The notes: generated by a model from the letters alone, not told the origin. 64,000 nt of DNA from Streptococcus parasanguinis (GCF_016648855.1 NZ_JACLQU010000013.1:1-64000), one strand, 5' to 3'. Positions 1 through 9,031 are shown, counted from the stretch's first letter. Numbers and translations: made by a program.

Positions 1-736
1 ATTAGACGGATTGATAAGAAAATATAGTGAGATACAAATAGATAAAACCAACGCCACTATAAAAATTTTTTTATGTATTTGCATTTTTTACCCTACCCTT
101 TCTTGTTTTACAACATTAAATACCAATCACCAATTTTATATAGCCTGATTCATTCTTTTCCTCCTCTTTCTAACAGGCTATTTTATAGTTCTTACACCTT
201 AATCATATACAAATTTCAAAATAATACAAGTCTGTTTTTCTAATTATTTTTATGGTATAATAATATAGTTGGAGTGATAAATAAAAGCTCAGCAACTATC
301 TTAGTAAACTCTATAAAATTAACTTTTTAGATAACAGCGTGATATATTTAAGCTACTAAACAGTTCAATTCAGTATGTTTTTTGCCCTACTTTTTAATCA
401 TGATATTGAAAATACCTAAAAGCGCCTTCCGAAATTCAATTAAATTTCAACATTTTTACTCTCAATATGAAAGTTCTTTCCAAATCCATGCAGGGGCATC
501 TAAATCAACAGGAAAAGCCTTGAAATCAAGACTTTTTTTCTTGTCTATAGCAGATTTATTTTTGTATTCATTAACAATTAATAATTGAGAATCAAATTGA
601 ACACAGTAAACAAATCCGATTCCTTCATACTCTACCAAACACCATCCCCCTATTATCCCCCCACTTGTGGTATGATGGTAGAGTATGTTTAGGTGCCAAG
701 CCACTTGAGCACCTCCGTGCTAAAAGGAGAACGAAT
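1..736. other. AT-rich region without a convincing gene
   Basis: No open frame here has a ribosome binding site and a protein-like composition throughout. A TAGCCTG/CAGGCTA inverted repeat (141-180) followed by TTTTATAG could end a gene lying left of the window, but its loop is large. A TATAAT hexamer near 255 is followed by an AGTTG/CAACT hairpin but no good -35 or start codon. A minus-strand frame ending at 462 has a protein-like C-terminal half and is listed separately as a possible remnant. The promoter of the ABC genes that follow should lie in the last 100 bases; TATGAT at about 670 is the only candidate -10. Confidence 0.5.
462..660 (-). pseudogene. Possible gene remnant (C-terminal fragment)
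   Basis: The minus-strand frame ending at 462 closes with a sequence that reads like a real protein tail, including DFKAFPVDLDAPAWIWKEL just before the stop. It has no start codon with a ribosome binding site, and its upstream part runs into the promoter region of the plus-strand ABC genes. It could be the 3' remnant of a lost gene or chance. I do not recognise the family. Only the last 50-60 residues look protein-like, so the left and right limits are rough. Confidence 0.22.
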
Positions 737-1840
737 ATGAAAATCGCATGGAATGAAATTAAATACCAACCCAAGAAGTTTATCCTGATTGAACTCCTCA
801 TTATCATCCTCATGTTTATGGTGGTGTTCTTATCCGGGCTGACAAATGGACTGGGCCGTTCGGTATCGGCCCAAATCGATAACTATGGGGCCCTGCACTA
901 CATCCTTTCGACGGATTCAGAAGGGATTATCCCCTTTTCAACCATTACAGCGAAAGATTTAGATGAGGTCCAAAAGATAAAAGGGATGGACTATTCTGGC
1001 TTGTCGATCCAGCGGGCAACCGTCTCAAAAACAGAGGATTCCAACACTCTGGATATCACCTACTTCGCGACCGATCACAATGAAAAAAAAATCCTCAACC
1101 CAATCATAGAAGATACAGACCTCAAGATCTCCGACTTAAAGAAAAACGAGATCATTTTGGACAGTTCTTTCAAAGAGGATGAAGGGATCCAAGTCGGCGA
1201 TCACGTGATCGATAAAACCTCTAAGCAAAAACTCAAGGTCGTGGCCTTCGCGAAAAATGCCAAATACGGCTATAGCGAGATTGGTTTTATCAGCTCGGAT
1301 ACCTACACAGGCATGCGACAAAAAACAGATCCAAGCTATCAATGGCAAGCCCAAACCCTTGTGACCAAGAAAAGCATCCCTTCTAGTGATCTAGCCAGCA
1401 ACTTGATGGTGGCGGATAAGAAGCAGGTGATCGATAAAATCCCTGGCTACAAGGCTCAAAATCTGACGCTACGGATGATCACGTGGGTGCTCTTACTCGC
1501 TTCTTCTGCTATCCTTGGGGTTTTCTTCTATATCCTTACCTTGCAGAAGTTGAAACAGTTCGGCGTCTTGAAGGCCATTGGCATGTCCATGAGCCAGATT
1601 ACCTATGTCCAACTATCCCAGCTCACCATTATCTCCCTCATCGGAGTGCTGCTGGGACTTGGCTTGGCAACCATAATGGCGCCATTTTTACCCAATAGCG
1701 TCCCTTCCTTTATGACCCTGAAGGACAATCTCACCATCTCGGTTAGCTTTATCCTGACCTCTATTTTGTGTGGTGCCTTGTCCCTTGTCAAAATCAAAAA
1801 AGTAGATCCAATCGAAGTCATTGGTGGAAATGGAGAATAA
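737..1840 (+). CDS. ABC transporter permease, FtsX/HrtB-DevC type
   Basis: A 367-residue membrane subunit of an ABC exporter. It has the HrtB/DevC layout: one N-terminal membrane segment (about residues 17-37), an extracytoplasmic domain of about 200 residues, and three C-terminal segments forming one FtsX domain (about 255-355). The start at 737 follows AAAGGAG at good spacing; a longer frame from 665 lacks such a site and is rejected. The ATPase gene follows after one base, so the two are translationally coupled and should form one transporter. HrtBA-type pumps export haem or other toxic amphiphiles, but no HrtR-type regulator is adjacent, so the substrate is not assigned. Confidence 0.8.
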   Translation: MKIAWNEIKYQPKKFILIELLIIILMFMVVFLSGLTNGLGRSVSAQIDNYGALHYILSTDSEGIIPFSTITAKDLDEVQKIKGMDYSGLSIQRATVSKTEDSNTLDITYFATDHNEKKILNPIIEDTDLKISDLKKNEIILDSSFKEDEGIQVGDHVIDKTSKQKLKVVAFAKNAKYGYSEIGFISSDTYTGMRQKTDPSYQWQAQTLVTKKSIPSSDLASNLMVADKKQVIDKIPGYKAQNLTLRMITWVLLLASSAILGVFFYILTLQKLKQFGVLKAIGMSMSQITYVQLSQLTIISLIGVLLGLGLATIMAPFLPNSVPSFMTLKDNLTISVSFILTSILCGALSLVKIKKVDPIEVIGGNGE

Positions 1841-1841
1841 G

Positions 1842-2531
1842 ATGGCCATTATCGAATTAGAAAATATCAGAAAATCCTACGCCGATGGTAGCCAGATGCA
1901 CCATGTCCTCAACCAGCTGAATTTAAGCGTCGAACCCAACGAATTCGTCGCCATCTTGGGCCCTTCAGGATCTGGTAAATCCACGCTTTTGGCCATCGCT
2001 GGCTTGCTTTTATCAGCGGATGAGGGGCGGATTCGCATCGCAGGCCAAGACTTGACTGGTCTCAACCAAGGCCAATGGACGCAAAAACGGCTGGAATTAC
2101 TCGGCTTTATCTTCCAAGACCACCAGCTCCTCTCCTATATGAAAATCGGTGATCAGTTAGAACTGGTGGCCAAATTAAAAGGGGAAAAGGACAAGAAAAA
2201 ACGCCAAGAGGAAGTCAAAGCCTTGTTGGCAGATCTTGGCATCGAAGCTTGTTACCACCAATATCCTAATCAGATGTCCGGTGGGCAAAAACAACGGGCA
2301 GCCATCGCTCGCGCCTTCATCGGAAATCCACAGGTCATTTTGGCCGATGAACCAACGGCTAGCCTAGACCCAGATCGAGGGCAAGAAATCGCCCAATTGA
2401 TCCAAAAAGAAGTCAAATCCAAAAACAAGAGCGCCATCATGGTCACCCATGACCGCTCCATCCTGACCTATGTGGATACCATTTATGAATTAAAACACGG
2501 CCAATTGCATAAGGTAGAAAAGGTTGATTAA
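1842..2531 (+). CDS. ABC transporter ATP-binding protein, HrtA/DevA type
   Basis: A 229-residue nucleotide-binding subunit that should drive the permease encoded just upstream. It carries Walker A GPSGSGKST, the signature MSGGQKQR, Walker B VILADEPTASLD with its catalytic Glu, and the H-loop VTHD. An in-frame TTG lies at 1821, but the ATG at 1842 has GGAG six bases upstream and gives the usual N-terminus, so it is preferred. The gene ends at 2531, six bases before the first R1 repeat, which probably terminates the transcript. Assignment to the LolD/HrtA class rests on size and pairing with a single FtsX permease. Confidence 0.85.
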   Translation: MAIIELENIRKSYADGSQMHHVLNQLNLSVEPNEFVAILGPSGSGKSTLLAIAGLLLSADEGRIRIAGQDLTGLNQGQWTQKRLELLGFIFQDHQLLSYMKIGDQLELVAKLKGEKDKKKRQEEVKALLADLGIEACYHQYPNQMSGGQKQRAAIARAFIGNPQVILADEPTASLDPDRGQEIAQLIQKEVKSKNKSAIMVTHDRSILTYVDTIYELKHGQLHKVEKVD

Positions 2532-2537
2532 ATACAA

Positions 2538-2712
2538 GAGAGTGGGACAGAAATCGGTAATTCGTTAGAATTCGATTTCGTCGTCCCACCTCCGCACAGT
2601 TGAGTAGGGCTGTAAAAGCTGATGAAATCAGCGTAGTAGAGCCCACTCAACCACTGCGTCTTGCTAAACAATCCAAAAATAATTGAGAGGCTAGGACTTT
2701 TGTCCCAGCCTC
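2538..2712 (+). repeat. R1 dispersed structured repeat, copy 1
   Basis: About 175 bp between two converging genes. It contains three hairpins: GTGGGAC...GTCCCAC, with inner AATTC/GAATT pairing; GTTGAGT...ACTCAAC, with inner GGGCT/AGCCC and GCTGAT/ATCAGC; and GAGGCT-AGGAC-TTTT-GTCCC-AGCCTC followed by T5. The last hairpin should terminate the ABC transcript on plus. Its T-run overlaps the stop codon of vncS on minus. Five further copies lie in this window. Confidence 0.9.
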
Positions 2713-2715
2713 TTT

Positions 2716-4041
2716 TTATTCTTGTGGCTCCTTGGGCAGCTCCATACGGAAGCGCAAGCCCATAGCTGTTTTATCAAATTGGTAGGCCAGTTCTTCATGG
2801 TCTAGCAAGTGTTGGACCACGAAGAGTCCCAGACCTCCTTCCTTCTTCTGACGGCTAGCGGTCATTGGCAGCTCGGCGGTCTCTACCATTTCCTGGCTGG
2901 CATTTTCAATCGCCAAGTGCGTCCCTTCCTCTTCGAGACGGAGCTGGATCTCTCCACCCGCATCCGAATGCTTAACGGCATTACTGATGACATTTGAGAG
3001 AACCAATTTCAGAATCGCTGGGTCCATATAGACGGCTTTGTCAGGGATCTGATTGTCAATCGTGAGCGCGCGGGATTGAGCCAAGACCTTGTACTGGTCG
3101 AGGATCTGCTCTACGACCTGATCCAGCTGGATCCACTCCTTGTTACCGGCCAATTCTTGGACAGAGGACAGGGACAGGATTTCTAGGACGATCTGGTTCA
3201 TCTCATCGACGATATCGAGGGAGACCGACAGGTAGCGGTCCCGATCCTTGTAGCGGCCAATCTTATCCCGCATATTTTCTAGGATAATCTTCAAGCTGGC
3301 TAGCGGCGTCTTGAGCTCATGCGAGGCCCCCCGTAGGAATTCGACCTTCATCTGCTCCAACTTCAGATTTTCCTGTTTCTGCTGCTCTAGATTGTCGATC
3401 ACTTCTAGGAGATGGTGATAGAGGTCGTTGATCTGTTGCTTGAGGACGCCGATCTCATCCTGCGAATGAATGGGAAGACTGGCCGTCCGATCCAGTCGCT
3501 TCATCCGCTTGGTCATCTGCTTGATCTCCAGGATCGGAGCAGAAATCAGGCGGGCATAGAGATAGGAGGCAATCAGTGACAGAACAAAGGAAGCGAGGAG
3601 ACTATAGGGAAGAAAGCCCAGACTGATGTCCCGCGCTTCCTTTTGGGAATCGACAGTTGCTAAGAATTGCAAGGTCAAGTCCTTCCCCTCTTTAGTCTGG
3701 ATCTTTCGCTCCTCAATGACCAGGGAATTGTTCTGGCTATCCGGGTTCAGGAGCAAGTCATCCTTGACCTCTAGGGCATTTTGTTTTTCCTTGCCCTTGA
3801 TCGAGACCTTGATATCATTGGTCTTGGAATAAAGGTCGATGACCGACTCAATAGTTCCTTCTTTCTGGCCTTGAAAACTCTTAGCCAAGGCCTGTGATTT
3901 CTTCAAAATCGTCTGGCGTTGAGACTCGATATAGGTAGAGGGGAAAATAAAGTAAACCGAAGCATGTAGAAGGATGACTAAGCCACTAAAAAGGGCAAAG
4001 GTGATCAGAAAGATCTTTGCAAAGATACTCCGTTTGGTCAT
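2716..4041 (-). CDS. vncS: Sensor histidine kinase VncS
   Basis: A 441-residue membrane histidine kinase. The N-terminus has a membrane segment (about 10-32), an extracytoplasmic sensor of roughly 110 residues, and a second segment (about 145-165). A HAMP-like linker, a coiled coil, the phosphoacceptor box HELKTP, the N-box SNVISNAVKHS and the G-box GGLGLFV follow. Its start overlaps the end of the response-regulator gene by four bases (ATGA), and both lie downstream of a three-gene ABC exporter, exactly as in the pneumococcal vex-vncRS locus; the length also agrees (about 442). In pneumococcus VncRS was linked to vancomycin tolerance, a claim later disputed. The signal sensed here is unknown. 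Confidence 0.88.
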   Translation of the reverse strand: MTKRSIFAKIFLITFALFSGLVILLHASVYFIFPSTYIESQRQTILKKSQALAKSFQGQKEGTIESVIDLYSKTNDIKVSIKGKEKQNALEVKDDLLLNPDSQNNSLVIEERKIQTKEGKDLTLQFLATVDSQKEARDISLGFLPYSLLASFVLSLIASYLYARLISAPILEIKQMTKRMKRLDRTASLPIHSQDEIGVLKQQINDLYHHLLEVIDNLEQQKQENLKLEQMKVEFLRGASHELKTPLASLKIILENMRDKIGRYKDRDRYLSVSLDIVDEMNQIVLEILSLSSVQELAGNKEWIQLDQVVEQILDQYKVLAQSRALTIDNQIPDKAVYMDPAILKLVLSNVISNAVKHSDAGGEIQLRLEEEGTHLAIENASQEMVETAELPMTASRQKKEGGLGLFVVQHLLDHEELAYQFDKTAMGLRFRMELPKEPQE

Positions 4042-4691
4042 GGTCTCTCCAATTTATAGCCGACATTGCGTACCGTAACGATACAGTCCAGCTCTAGTTT
4101 TTTTCGTAGTTCCTTGATATAGACATCAATCACCCGGTCAAAAGGAATCTCCTCCGTCTCCTTCCAGACGGCATCGAGGATCTGAGAGCGGGTCCGGGCC
4201 TTGCCTTCATGCTGGAGCAAGTATTCCAATATTTCCAACTCCTTGGCATTCATGGAAATGGCTTGGCCTGCTAGGCTGGCTGTGTAGCTCTCAAAATCCA
4301 CTCGTGCCTCTCCATAGGTGAAGACCCGGGAAGGCTGGAGCTTTTTAAAAATAGCTTCGATACGGACCTTCAAGAGGGACAAGGAGAAGGGTTTTTCCAG
4401 ATAGCCATCTGCCAACTCTCCAAAGGCCGTCAACTTATAGTCCTCATCATGGAAGGCCGTTAGCATCAGGACAGGGACTGAGCTGGTCTTGCGGATGGCC
4501 TTGAGGACTTCCAAGCCATTGAGGATGGGAAGTTGGATGTCCAGCAAGACTAGATCCGGCGCTTCTATGTGAAAGAGGTCCAGGGCCTCCTGCCCATCAC
4601 CTGCTTCAAAGACCTCATAGCCACATTCCATGAGATAGTCGCTCATCCCTTCGCGAATCAGGACTTCATCTTCTACGATTAGTATCTTCAT
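4038..4691 (-). CDS. vncR: Response regulator VncR (OmpR family)
   Basis: A 217-residue two-component response regulator. The receiver domain (about 1-115) has the acidic pair E7/D8, the phosphoacceptor D51 in LVLLDIQLP, and the conserved Thr and Lys (LMLTAF, LEKPF). A winged-helix OmpR/PhoB DNA-binding domain (about 122-215) follows. It overlaps vncS by four bases. GGAAAG lies three bases before the ATG. The 72-base gap after vex3 holds a candidate promoter, so vncRS may be transcribed both with and apart from vex. Length and context match pneumococcal VncR. Confidence 0.9.
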   Translation of the reverse strand: MKILIVEDEVLIREGMSDYLMECGYEVFEAGDGQEALDLFHIEAPDLVLLDIQLPILNGLEVLKAIRKTSSVPVLMLTAFHDEDYKLTAFGELADGYLEKPFSLSLLKVRIEAIFKKLQPSRVFTYGEARVDFESYTASLAGQAISMNAKELEILEYLLQHEGKARTRSQILDAVWKETEEIPFDRVIDVYIKELRKKLELDCIVTVRNVGYKLERP

Positions 4692-4729
4692 ACACTTTCC
4701 TTTTATCTAAGAAACTTCTTCTACCTCCT

Positions 4730-4759
4730 ATTATACCCTATTTCTATTTTAGGAAACAA
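4730..4759 (-). promoter_or_regulatory. Candidate vncRS promoter between vex3 and vncR
   Basis: Read on minus: TTGTTT (4759-4754), an 18-base spacer, and TATAAT (4735-4730), 39 bases before the vncR start. The -10 is a consensus match. It would allow vncRS expression independent of the vex promoter. Confidence 0.5.
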
Positions 4760-4763
4760 TCTC

Positions 4764-6140
4764 TTATTCGACATCCACCAAGAGATCTTTTGGTTTCTTA
4801 TGCAAGAGCCATTGAGAAGAAAGGATGGATACGAGAATCAAGAGGAGGCCACCGACCAACACAATCACCAACAATTGGCTCGGTTGGATGTCCATATGGA
4901 GGTCTGTCAGGGTCTTACTGAAGCTTTCTGCCTCAGCTCCACCACCAAGGTTGGCTGCAGAGGATTCTTGAGCCATTTGTTTGGCAATGCCACTGGTTAC
5001 GTTCTTGAGTACCGTATCTCCGACTGTTTTGGCAAGAAGTCCTGCAACTCCATAGGAGAGGAGGAAGGCTGGGATGGAAATCATGACCAATTCTGCCACG
5101 AATTGCCCTGCAATCTGCACCTTGGAGAGTCCCAGAGCTAACAAGATACCCACTTCTCTGCGACGGGCATTGAGCCACAAGACGAGGAGAAGGGTGAGAA
5201 GCAAGCTAGCAAAGACGAGGCTACCGATAAACAAGTAGTCCGCTACTTGGAACATGCTGCTGATCGATTTTTGCAAGGCCGGGTAGTTGGAAGAGCTCTT
5301 AACCAAGTCATAGAGGTTCCAGTCAATGTCAAGTGCTTTGATTTTTTCGATCAATTGATCGAGGTCCTGATCCCCTTTGGCAAAGAAGGTCGCATCCTCA
5401 TAGGTAGCTGTTTGAACAGTATTGCCGTAGAGTTTGGCAGCTGTATCCAGGTCAGAGATGAGGGTATCTTCATACAATTCTTGGGCGTAAGTTAGAGGAG
5501 CTTGGTTCTTCCCTGAGAACAGACCCTTAATGGTCACTTCGACAGTTTCATTAGCCCCTTTTTCATTGTCAGCATCGTAGAGATTGGACTTGAGACGCAC
5601 CTTATCGCCCACCTTAAGACCATTCTTTTTCGCCAAATCTTCATGCATGAGGATTTGGTTTTTATCCTTATCGGTCAGGTGCTCCCCTTGGACCAGCTTG
5701 TAGGCTCCAGAGACAAATTTATCTTCTTTTGAAGAGTCATTGACCCCCGTCACCATCAAGGTATTCTTGAAGTATTTGGCCCGCTCTGGAGATTGGTTTT
5801 GCAAGGTCTCTTCGGTCTCAATGATCTCATGGTCTAGGATATCTGCGATGGCATTGATCCGCCTGATCGAGGAGGTGATCCCCTCTACCTGGCTAATTTT
5901 TTCGATATCTTCTCCTCTGAGATTCCCAGCTCCACGAGGGGTTCCCGGATTGGTCCGTCGGTTGATCTGCATGGAAAAGCTATTGGTGATGGATCCCAGG
6001 CTTTCCGATGAAGCTTTTTGGGTTGCCCCCTTCATGGAGAGTCCGATCAAGCTCAAGGTCCCCATGAGGAGAATGATGGCAAAGAGCAGGAGAGACTTGG
6101 GCCATTTCCGTGTGATATAAGCAAAAGCATTGCGCAACAT
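4764..6140 (-). CDS. vex3: ABC transporter permease Vex3
   Basis: A 458-residue FtsX-family permease, close to the usual Vex3 length. An N-terminal membrane segment (about 15-35) is followed by a MacB-like extracytoplasmic domain of about 250 residues, then three C-terminal segments (about 298-325, 350-375, 425-450). The last extracytoplasmic loop has a Gly/Ala/Ser-rich stretch near residues 395-405. The start has AGGAGGG six bases upstream and lies 12 bases after the vex2 stop. It is the second permease of the Vex exporter; with Vex1 it should give a heteromeric membrane domain powered by Vex2. The substrate is unknown. Confidence 0.85.
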   Translation of the reverse strand: MLRNAFAYITRKWPKSLLLFAIILLMGTLSLIGLSMKGATQKASSESLGSITNSFSMQINRRTNPGTPRGAGNLRGEDIEKISQVEGITSSIRRINAIADILDHEIIETEETLQNQSPERAKYFKNTLMVTGVNDSSKEDKFVSGAYKLVQGEHLTDKDKNQILMHEDLAKKNGLKVGDKVRLKSNLYDADNEKGANETVEVTIKGLFSGKNQAPLTYAQELYEDTLISDLDTAAKLYGNTVQTATYEDATFFAKGDQDLDQLIEKIKALDIDWNLYDLVKSSSNYPALQKSISSMFQVADYLFIGSLVFASLLLTLLLVLWLNARRREVGILLALGLSKVQIAGQFVAELVMISIPAFLLSYGVAGLLAKTVGDTVLKNVTSGIAKQMAQESSAANLGGGAEAESFSKTLTDLHMDIQPSQLLVIVLVGGLLLILVSILSSQWLLHKKPKDLLVDVE

Positions 6141-6152
6141 AGCATTCCCTCC

Positions 6153-6785
6153 TTACTTGCTCTTCTCAACGAGGCTACGGCGACTCAATTCCAAGACCAC
6201 ATCGGAGGCCTCTGCCACTTCCTTACTGTGGGTGACGACGATGACACATTTTTGGCGTTCCTTGGCCAACTTCTTCAAAATGGCAATGATGTCACCAGCT
6301 GTCTGTTCGTCAAGGTTTCCAGTCGGCTCATCCGCCAAGATGACAGGTGCTTCTGAAACGAGCGCACGCGCAATGGCTACCCGCTGTTGCTGCCCTCCAG
6401 ATAATTGCAGGACATTGCGTTTGATTTGCGTTTCGTCCAATCCCAATTCCAAGAGAATGTCTTTCCCAGCTTGTTTGTTGACCAGGCGGACATTTTCAAG
6501 TGGCGTCAAATAATCAATCAGATTGTAATTCTGAAAGACCAGGGAGACATGGTGCTTGCGGTGGTAGCTAGACCCTTTGGTCTGGATGTCCTCCCCATCA
6601 AAGAGAACCTGCCCCTTCTTGGGATTGTCCAGACCAGCCAAGAGGGAGAGGAGGGTCGATTTCCCTGCTCCAGACTGACCGATAATGCTGTAAAATGTCC
6701 CATTTGCGAACTGATAGTTCACGTCTGAGAAGATCTCTTCTTGGTAGCTTTGGTAACTATAGGATACATGTTTGAGTTCTAACAT
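6153..6785 (-). CDS. vex2: ABC transporter ATP-binding protein Vex2
   Basis: A 210-residue ATPase subunit of the Vex exporter. It shows Walker A GQSGAGKST, the signature LSGGQQQR, Walker B VILADEPTGNLD and the H-loop VTHS. Two ATGs lie nine bases apart. The GGAG is only two bases from the first (6794) but eleven from the second (6785); I prefer the second, though both are possible. It lies between the two permease genes in the conserved vex1-vex2-vex3 order. Confidence 0.87.
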   Translation of the reverse strand: MLELKHVSYSYQSYQEEIFSDVNYQFANGTFYSIIGQSGAGKSTLLSLLAGLDNPKKGQVLFDGEDIQTKGSSYHRKHHVSLVFQNYNLIDYLTPLENVRLVNKQAGKDILLELGLDETQIKRNVLQLSGGQQQRVAIARALVSEAPVILADEPTGNLDEQTAGDIIAILKKLAKERQKCVIVVTHSKEVAEASDVVLELSRRSLVEKSK

Positions 6786-6800
6786 AAGTATCATTTCTCC

Positions 6801-8063
6801 TTAACTCATTTTTGTTAATATTTCTTTTGGGCTCTTGCGCCAGATCATGCTGGTAGTTACACCGAGCGACAAAAGGATCAAGCACAAGAGGCTAGCATAG
6901 GCGATTCCTAAGGAAAGGCCTTGAGGGACTTGGTTGAGCAAGTCTAGGGTCTGCTGTTGACCGGTCTGTCCGACAAACTGCTCTAAGAAACGATGGCTGA
7001 CCATCCGCCCGATGAGAAATGCTGGGATCACCGCTAGTAAGGATACCAGCACCACCTCCAAGAGGAACTGTCTAAAGATCCGGCCCTTACTCTTCCCAAT
7101 GGATAAGAGGACGCCGATTTCATGGATCCGCTCCCGTGTCCAGAGACTGAGTAAGAGCGATAGAGCACCGGCTCCCGTCACCAGGAGGACGATCATCATG
7201 ATCCGCACCAGGCCTTCTAGGGTCTGAGAGGATTCCTTCATCTGGTCAAAGGCCTTGCGATCTTCGACCACGCGTAGCGATTGCCAATCCAGATCCAAGC
7301 TTTTAACTTGCTTCAAGAGGGCATCGATTTTCTCAGGATCTTTGACGCCAAAGGTGACCTGCGTCACTTCTTGCTGACTGAGACCAAGGAGCTTAGTCGC
7401 ATCCTCATAAGGGAGGTAGACTTGGTTTTCACTCAGGTCTGAGGTCATCCCTGTGAATTTTTCCTGTTTCTTACCCGAAAAGATCCCAACGATTTTAAAG
7501 GTTTGCTCTTTGGCAGGAGTCTCTCCCATCTGAAAGCTGGATAAGGTCAAGGAATCTCCGACCTTTAGCTTATTCTTCTTAGCCAACTCTTGGTGAATTA
7601 AGATCTGGCCGCGAGCCTTGTCGGATAAGTGCTTGCCTTGCACCAGTTGGAAACTGCTACTCCGGAAATCCAGGTGCTGGTCTGTCTTCTGGGTAAAGAC
7701 AGCACCTAGCGCTTGCTTGGCTTCCTGCCCCAGATCATCCCGTTCTACCGACTGCTGTCCCGTCACCGCTTCTTTCCCAAGAATACGAACGGGACTTTCA
7801 TATTGAGGAACCATAGATCCAACTCCAGCTAGCTGTCGCACCTTTTCAGCCTCCTTCAGCGCAAAGGGAGTAGCCCCCTGCTTACTGGTCAGAGCAAAAC
7901 TGGTCCCAGCCGATTGCTTGATATGTTCCTCTAACCTTCCTCCCACTTGCATCAGTGAAAAACAGAAATACAAGCAAGAAAGGATCAAGAGGAGAATCAG
8001 AAAGAGAACCAGATTCCTCGTTCTTTTTCGAGAAATATAGGCGATTGCCTGTTGTAAGATCAT
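6801..8063 (-). CDS. vex1: ABC transporter permease Vex1
   Basis: A 420-residue FtsX-type permease, the first gene of the vex-vnc cluster. It has an N-terminal segment (about 18-38), a long extracytoplasmic domain, and three C-terminal segments. The N-terminal AYISRKRTRN resembles the AYITRKWPK of Vex3, so the two permeases look paralogous. The ATG at 8063 has GGAGGG eight bases upstream; two upstream in-frame ATGs lack such a site. A stable hairpin lies just before the ribosome binding site. Confidence 0.86.
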   Translation of the reverse strand: MILQQAIAYISRKRTRNLVLFLILLLILSCLYFCFSLMQVGGRLEEHIKQSAGTSFALTSKQGATPFALKEAEKVRQLAGVGSMVPQYESPVRILGKEAVTGQQSVERDDLGQEAKQALGAVFTQKTDQHLDFRSSSFQLVQGKHLSDKARGQILIHQELAKKNKLKVGDSLTLSSFQMGETPAKEQTFKIVGIFSGKKQEKFTGMTSDLSENQVYLPYEDATKLLGLSQQEVTQVTFGVKDPEKIDALLKQVKSLDLDWQSLRVVEDRKAFDQMKESSQTLEGLVRIMMIVLLVTGAGALSLLLSLWTRERIHEIGVLLSIGKSKGRIFRQFLLEVVLVSLLAVIPAFLIGRMVSHRFLEQFVGQTGQQQTLDLLNQVPQGLSLGIAYASLLCLILLSLGVTTSMIWRKSPKEILTKMS

Positions 8064-8084
8064 GAACTCACCCTCCATTTCAAG

Positions 8085-8107
8085 GTCCACGGCAATGCCA
8101 TGTGGAC
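8085..8107 (-). promoter_or_regulatory. Leader hairpin before vex1 ribosome binding site
   Basis: GTCCAC-GGC-AAT-GCC-AT-GTGGAC forms a nine-pair hairpin with a small bulge, ending about eight bases before the GGAGGG of vex1. It could affect translation or mRNA stability. This is read from sequence only. Confidence 0.45.
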
Positions 8108-8121
8108 GCTTTCATCATTTG

Positions 8122-8160
8122 TTATAGTTATTATAGAAAAGAAATGTGAAATGTTTATGA
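8122..8160 (-). promoter_or_regulatory. vex operon promoter region with tandem heptamers
   Basis: On minus a TATAAT (about 8134-8129) follows a perfect tandem repeat ACATTTC-ACATTTC (8154-8141) that covers the region just upstream of the -10. No good -35 is present, as expected for an activator-dependent promoter. OmpR-type regulators bind direct repeats, so VncR is the natural candidate; this is inference. Confidence 0.4.
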
Positions 8161-8168
8161 AATAGAAA

Positions 8169-8343
8169 GAGAGTGGGACAGAAATCGGTAATTCGTTAGA
8201 ATTCGATTTCGTCGTCCCACCTACGCACAGTTGAGTAGGGCTGTAAAAGCTGATGAAATCAGCGTAGTAGAGCCCACTCAACCACTGCGTCTTGCTCGAC
8301 AAACCAAAAACAATTGAGAGGCTAGGACTTTTGTCCCAGCCTC
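8169..8343 (+). repeat. R1 dispersed structured repeat, copy 2
   Basis: Same three-hairpin element as copy 1, between the vex promoter and the end of the DUF624 gene (both genes on minus). With short flanks it fills most of the 329-base gap 8064-8392. No T-run follows the GAGGCT/AGCCTC hairpin here. Confidence 0.9.
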
Positions 8344-8392
8344 TATTCGATTTAAATAATATTAGGAAAATATGCGCCCCACTTGCTTGACC

Positions 8393-9031
8393 TTATTTTT
8401 CAAAGATTTCTCCTTCTTGGATCCTTGAAAAGATCTGATCGGTCAGTCGAACATTCAAGAAGCTCCAAAGAGCAAAACCACCAAAGGTAAAGAGATAAAT
8501 AGCTGTCAGTAACCGTTCAGGACTACTGAGACTGATATAAACTACTGCCAGATTGAAGAAAATAAGAAAGATGGTTTGAATTGGATTTAAAAGAGCAATG
8601 AGGAAACTATTTAGACAGACCTTTCTTGTAGGATCTTCAAAGAGGCCGATATAAGGGAAGATCAAGGTCATCCCTCCACATAGAAGGACGATAAAGGGAA
8701 GCAAGATCCAAATCCCATACTCACTTAAGAAGTCCGTATTTGAAAAAAGACAGTAATCCAGATAAAGAAGGGCAGATAGTCCTAGACAAGTCAGCCAAAT
8801 CACCGTCGCTTGCTTGAAATTAGCGCGAAAGAGACGGAAAAAATGAAAAACGATATCCGTATCTTCCCCTTTCAACAAGCGGTGCCACATGGTTGCTAAA
8901 GCCGTAAGCGATGCACCGATCGTGAGAATTGGAAGGCAGCAAACGATAAACAAGGTGTTCAAGATAATGATGTCTGTCAACCGGGTCAAGGTCTTGACCA
9001 AGCGTCCATCCAATGAAAATAATTTTTGCAT
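8393..9031 (-). CDS. DUF624 family (YesL-like) membrane protein
   Basis: A 212-residue protein with about five hydrophobic segments (near 22-45, 78-95, 102-125, 145-165, 168-190). The opening MQKLFSLDGRL, followed by a TIGASLTAL motif, is typical of the DUF624/YesL family. Such genes often sit beside LplABC/YtcQP sugar importers and YesMN regulators, as here. The biochemical role is unknown. The start at 9031 has AAGGAG six bases upstream; an extended frame to 9085 lacks this. It is the last gene of the importer operon, after an intercistronic hairpin. Confidence 0.82.
   Translation of the reverse strand: MQKLFSLDGRLVKTLTRLTDIIILNTLFIVCCLPILTIGASLTALATMWHRLLKGEDTDIVFHFFRLFRANFKQATVIWLTCLGLSALLYLDYCLFSNTDFLSEYGIWILLPFIVLLCGGMTLIFPYIGLFEDPTRKVCLNSFLIALLNPIQTIFLIFFNLAVVYISLSSPERLLTAIYLFTFGGFALWSFLNVRLTDQIFSRIQEGEIFEK

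Noticed and set aside
382..588. 68-codon plus-strand ORF before the ABC genes
   Set aside because: No ribosome binding site, and it overlaps a more protein-like minus-strand tail; neither is a confident gene.
4800..5141. Long plus-strand ORF inside vex3
   Set aside because: Antisense shadow of a clear FtsX permease; no start signal and no recognisable domain.
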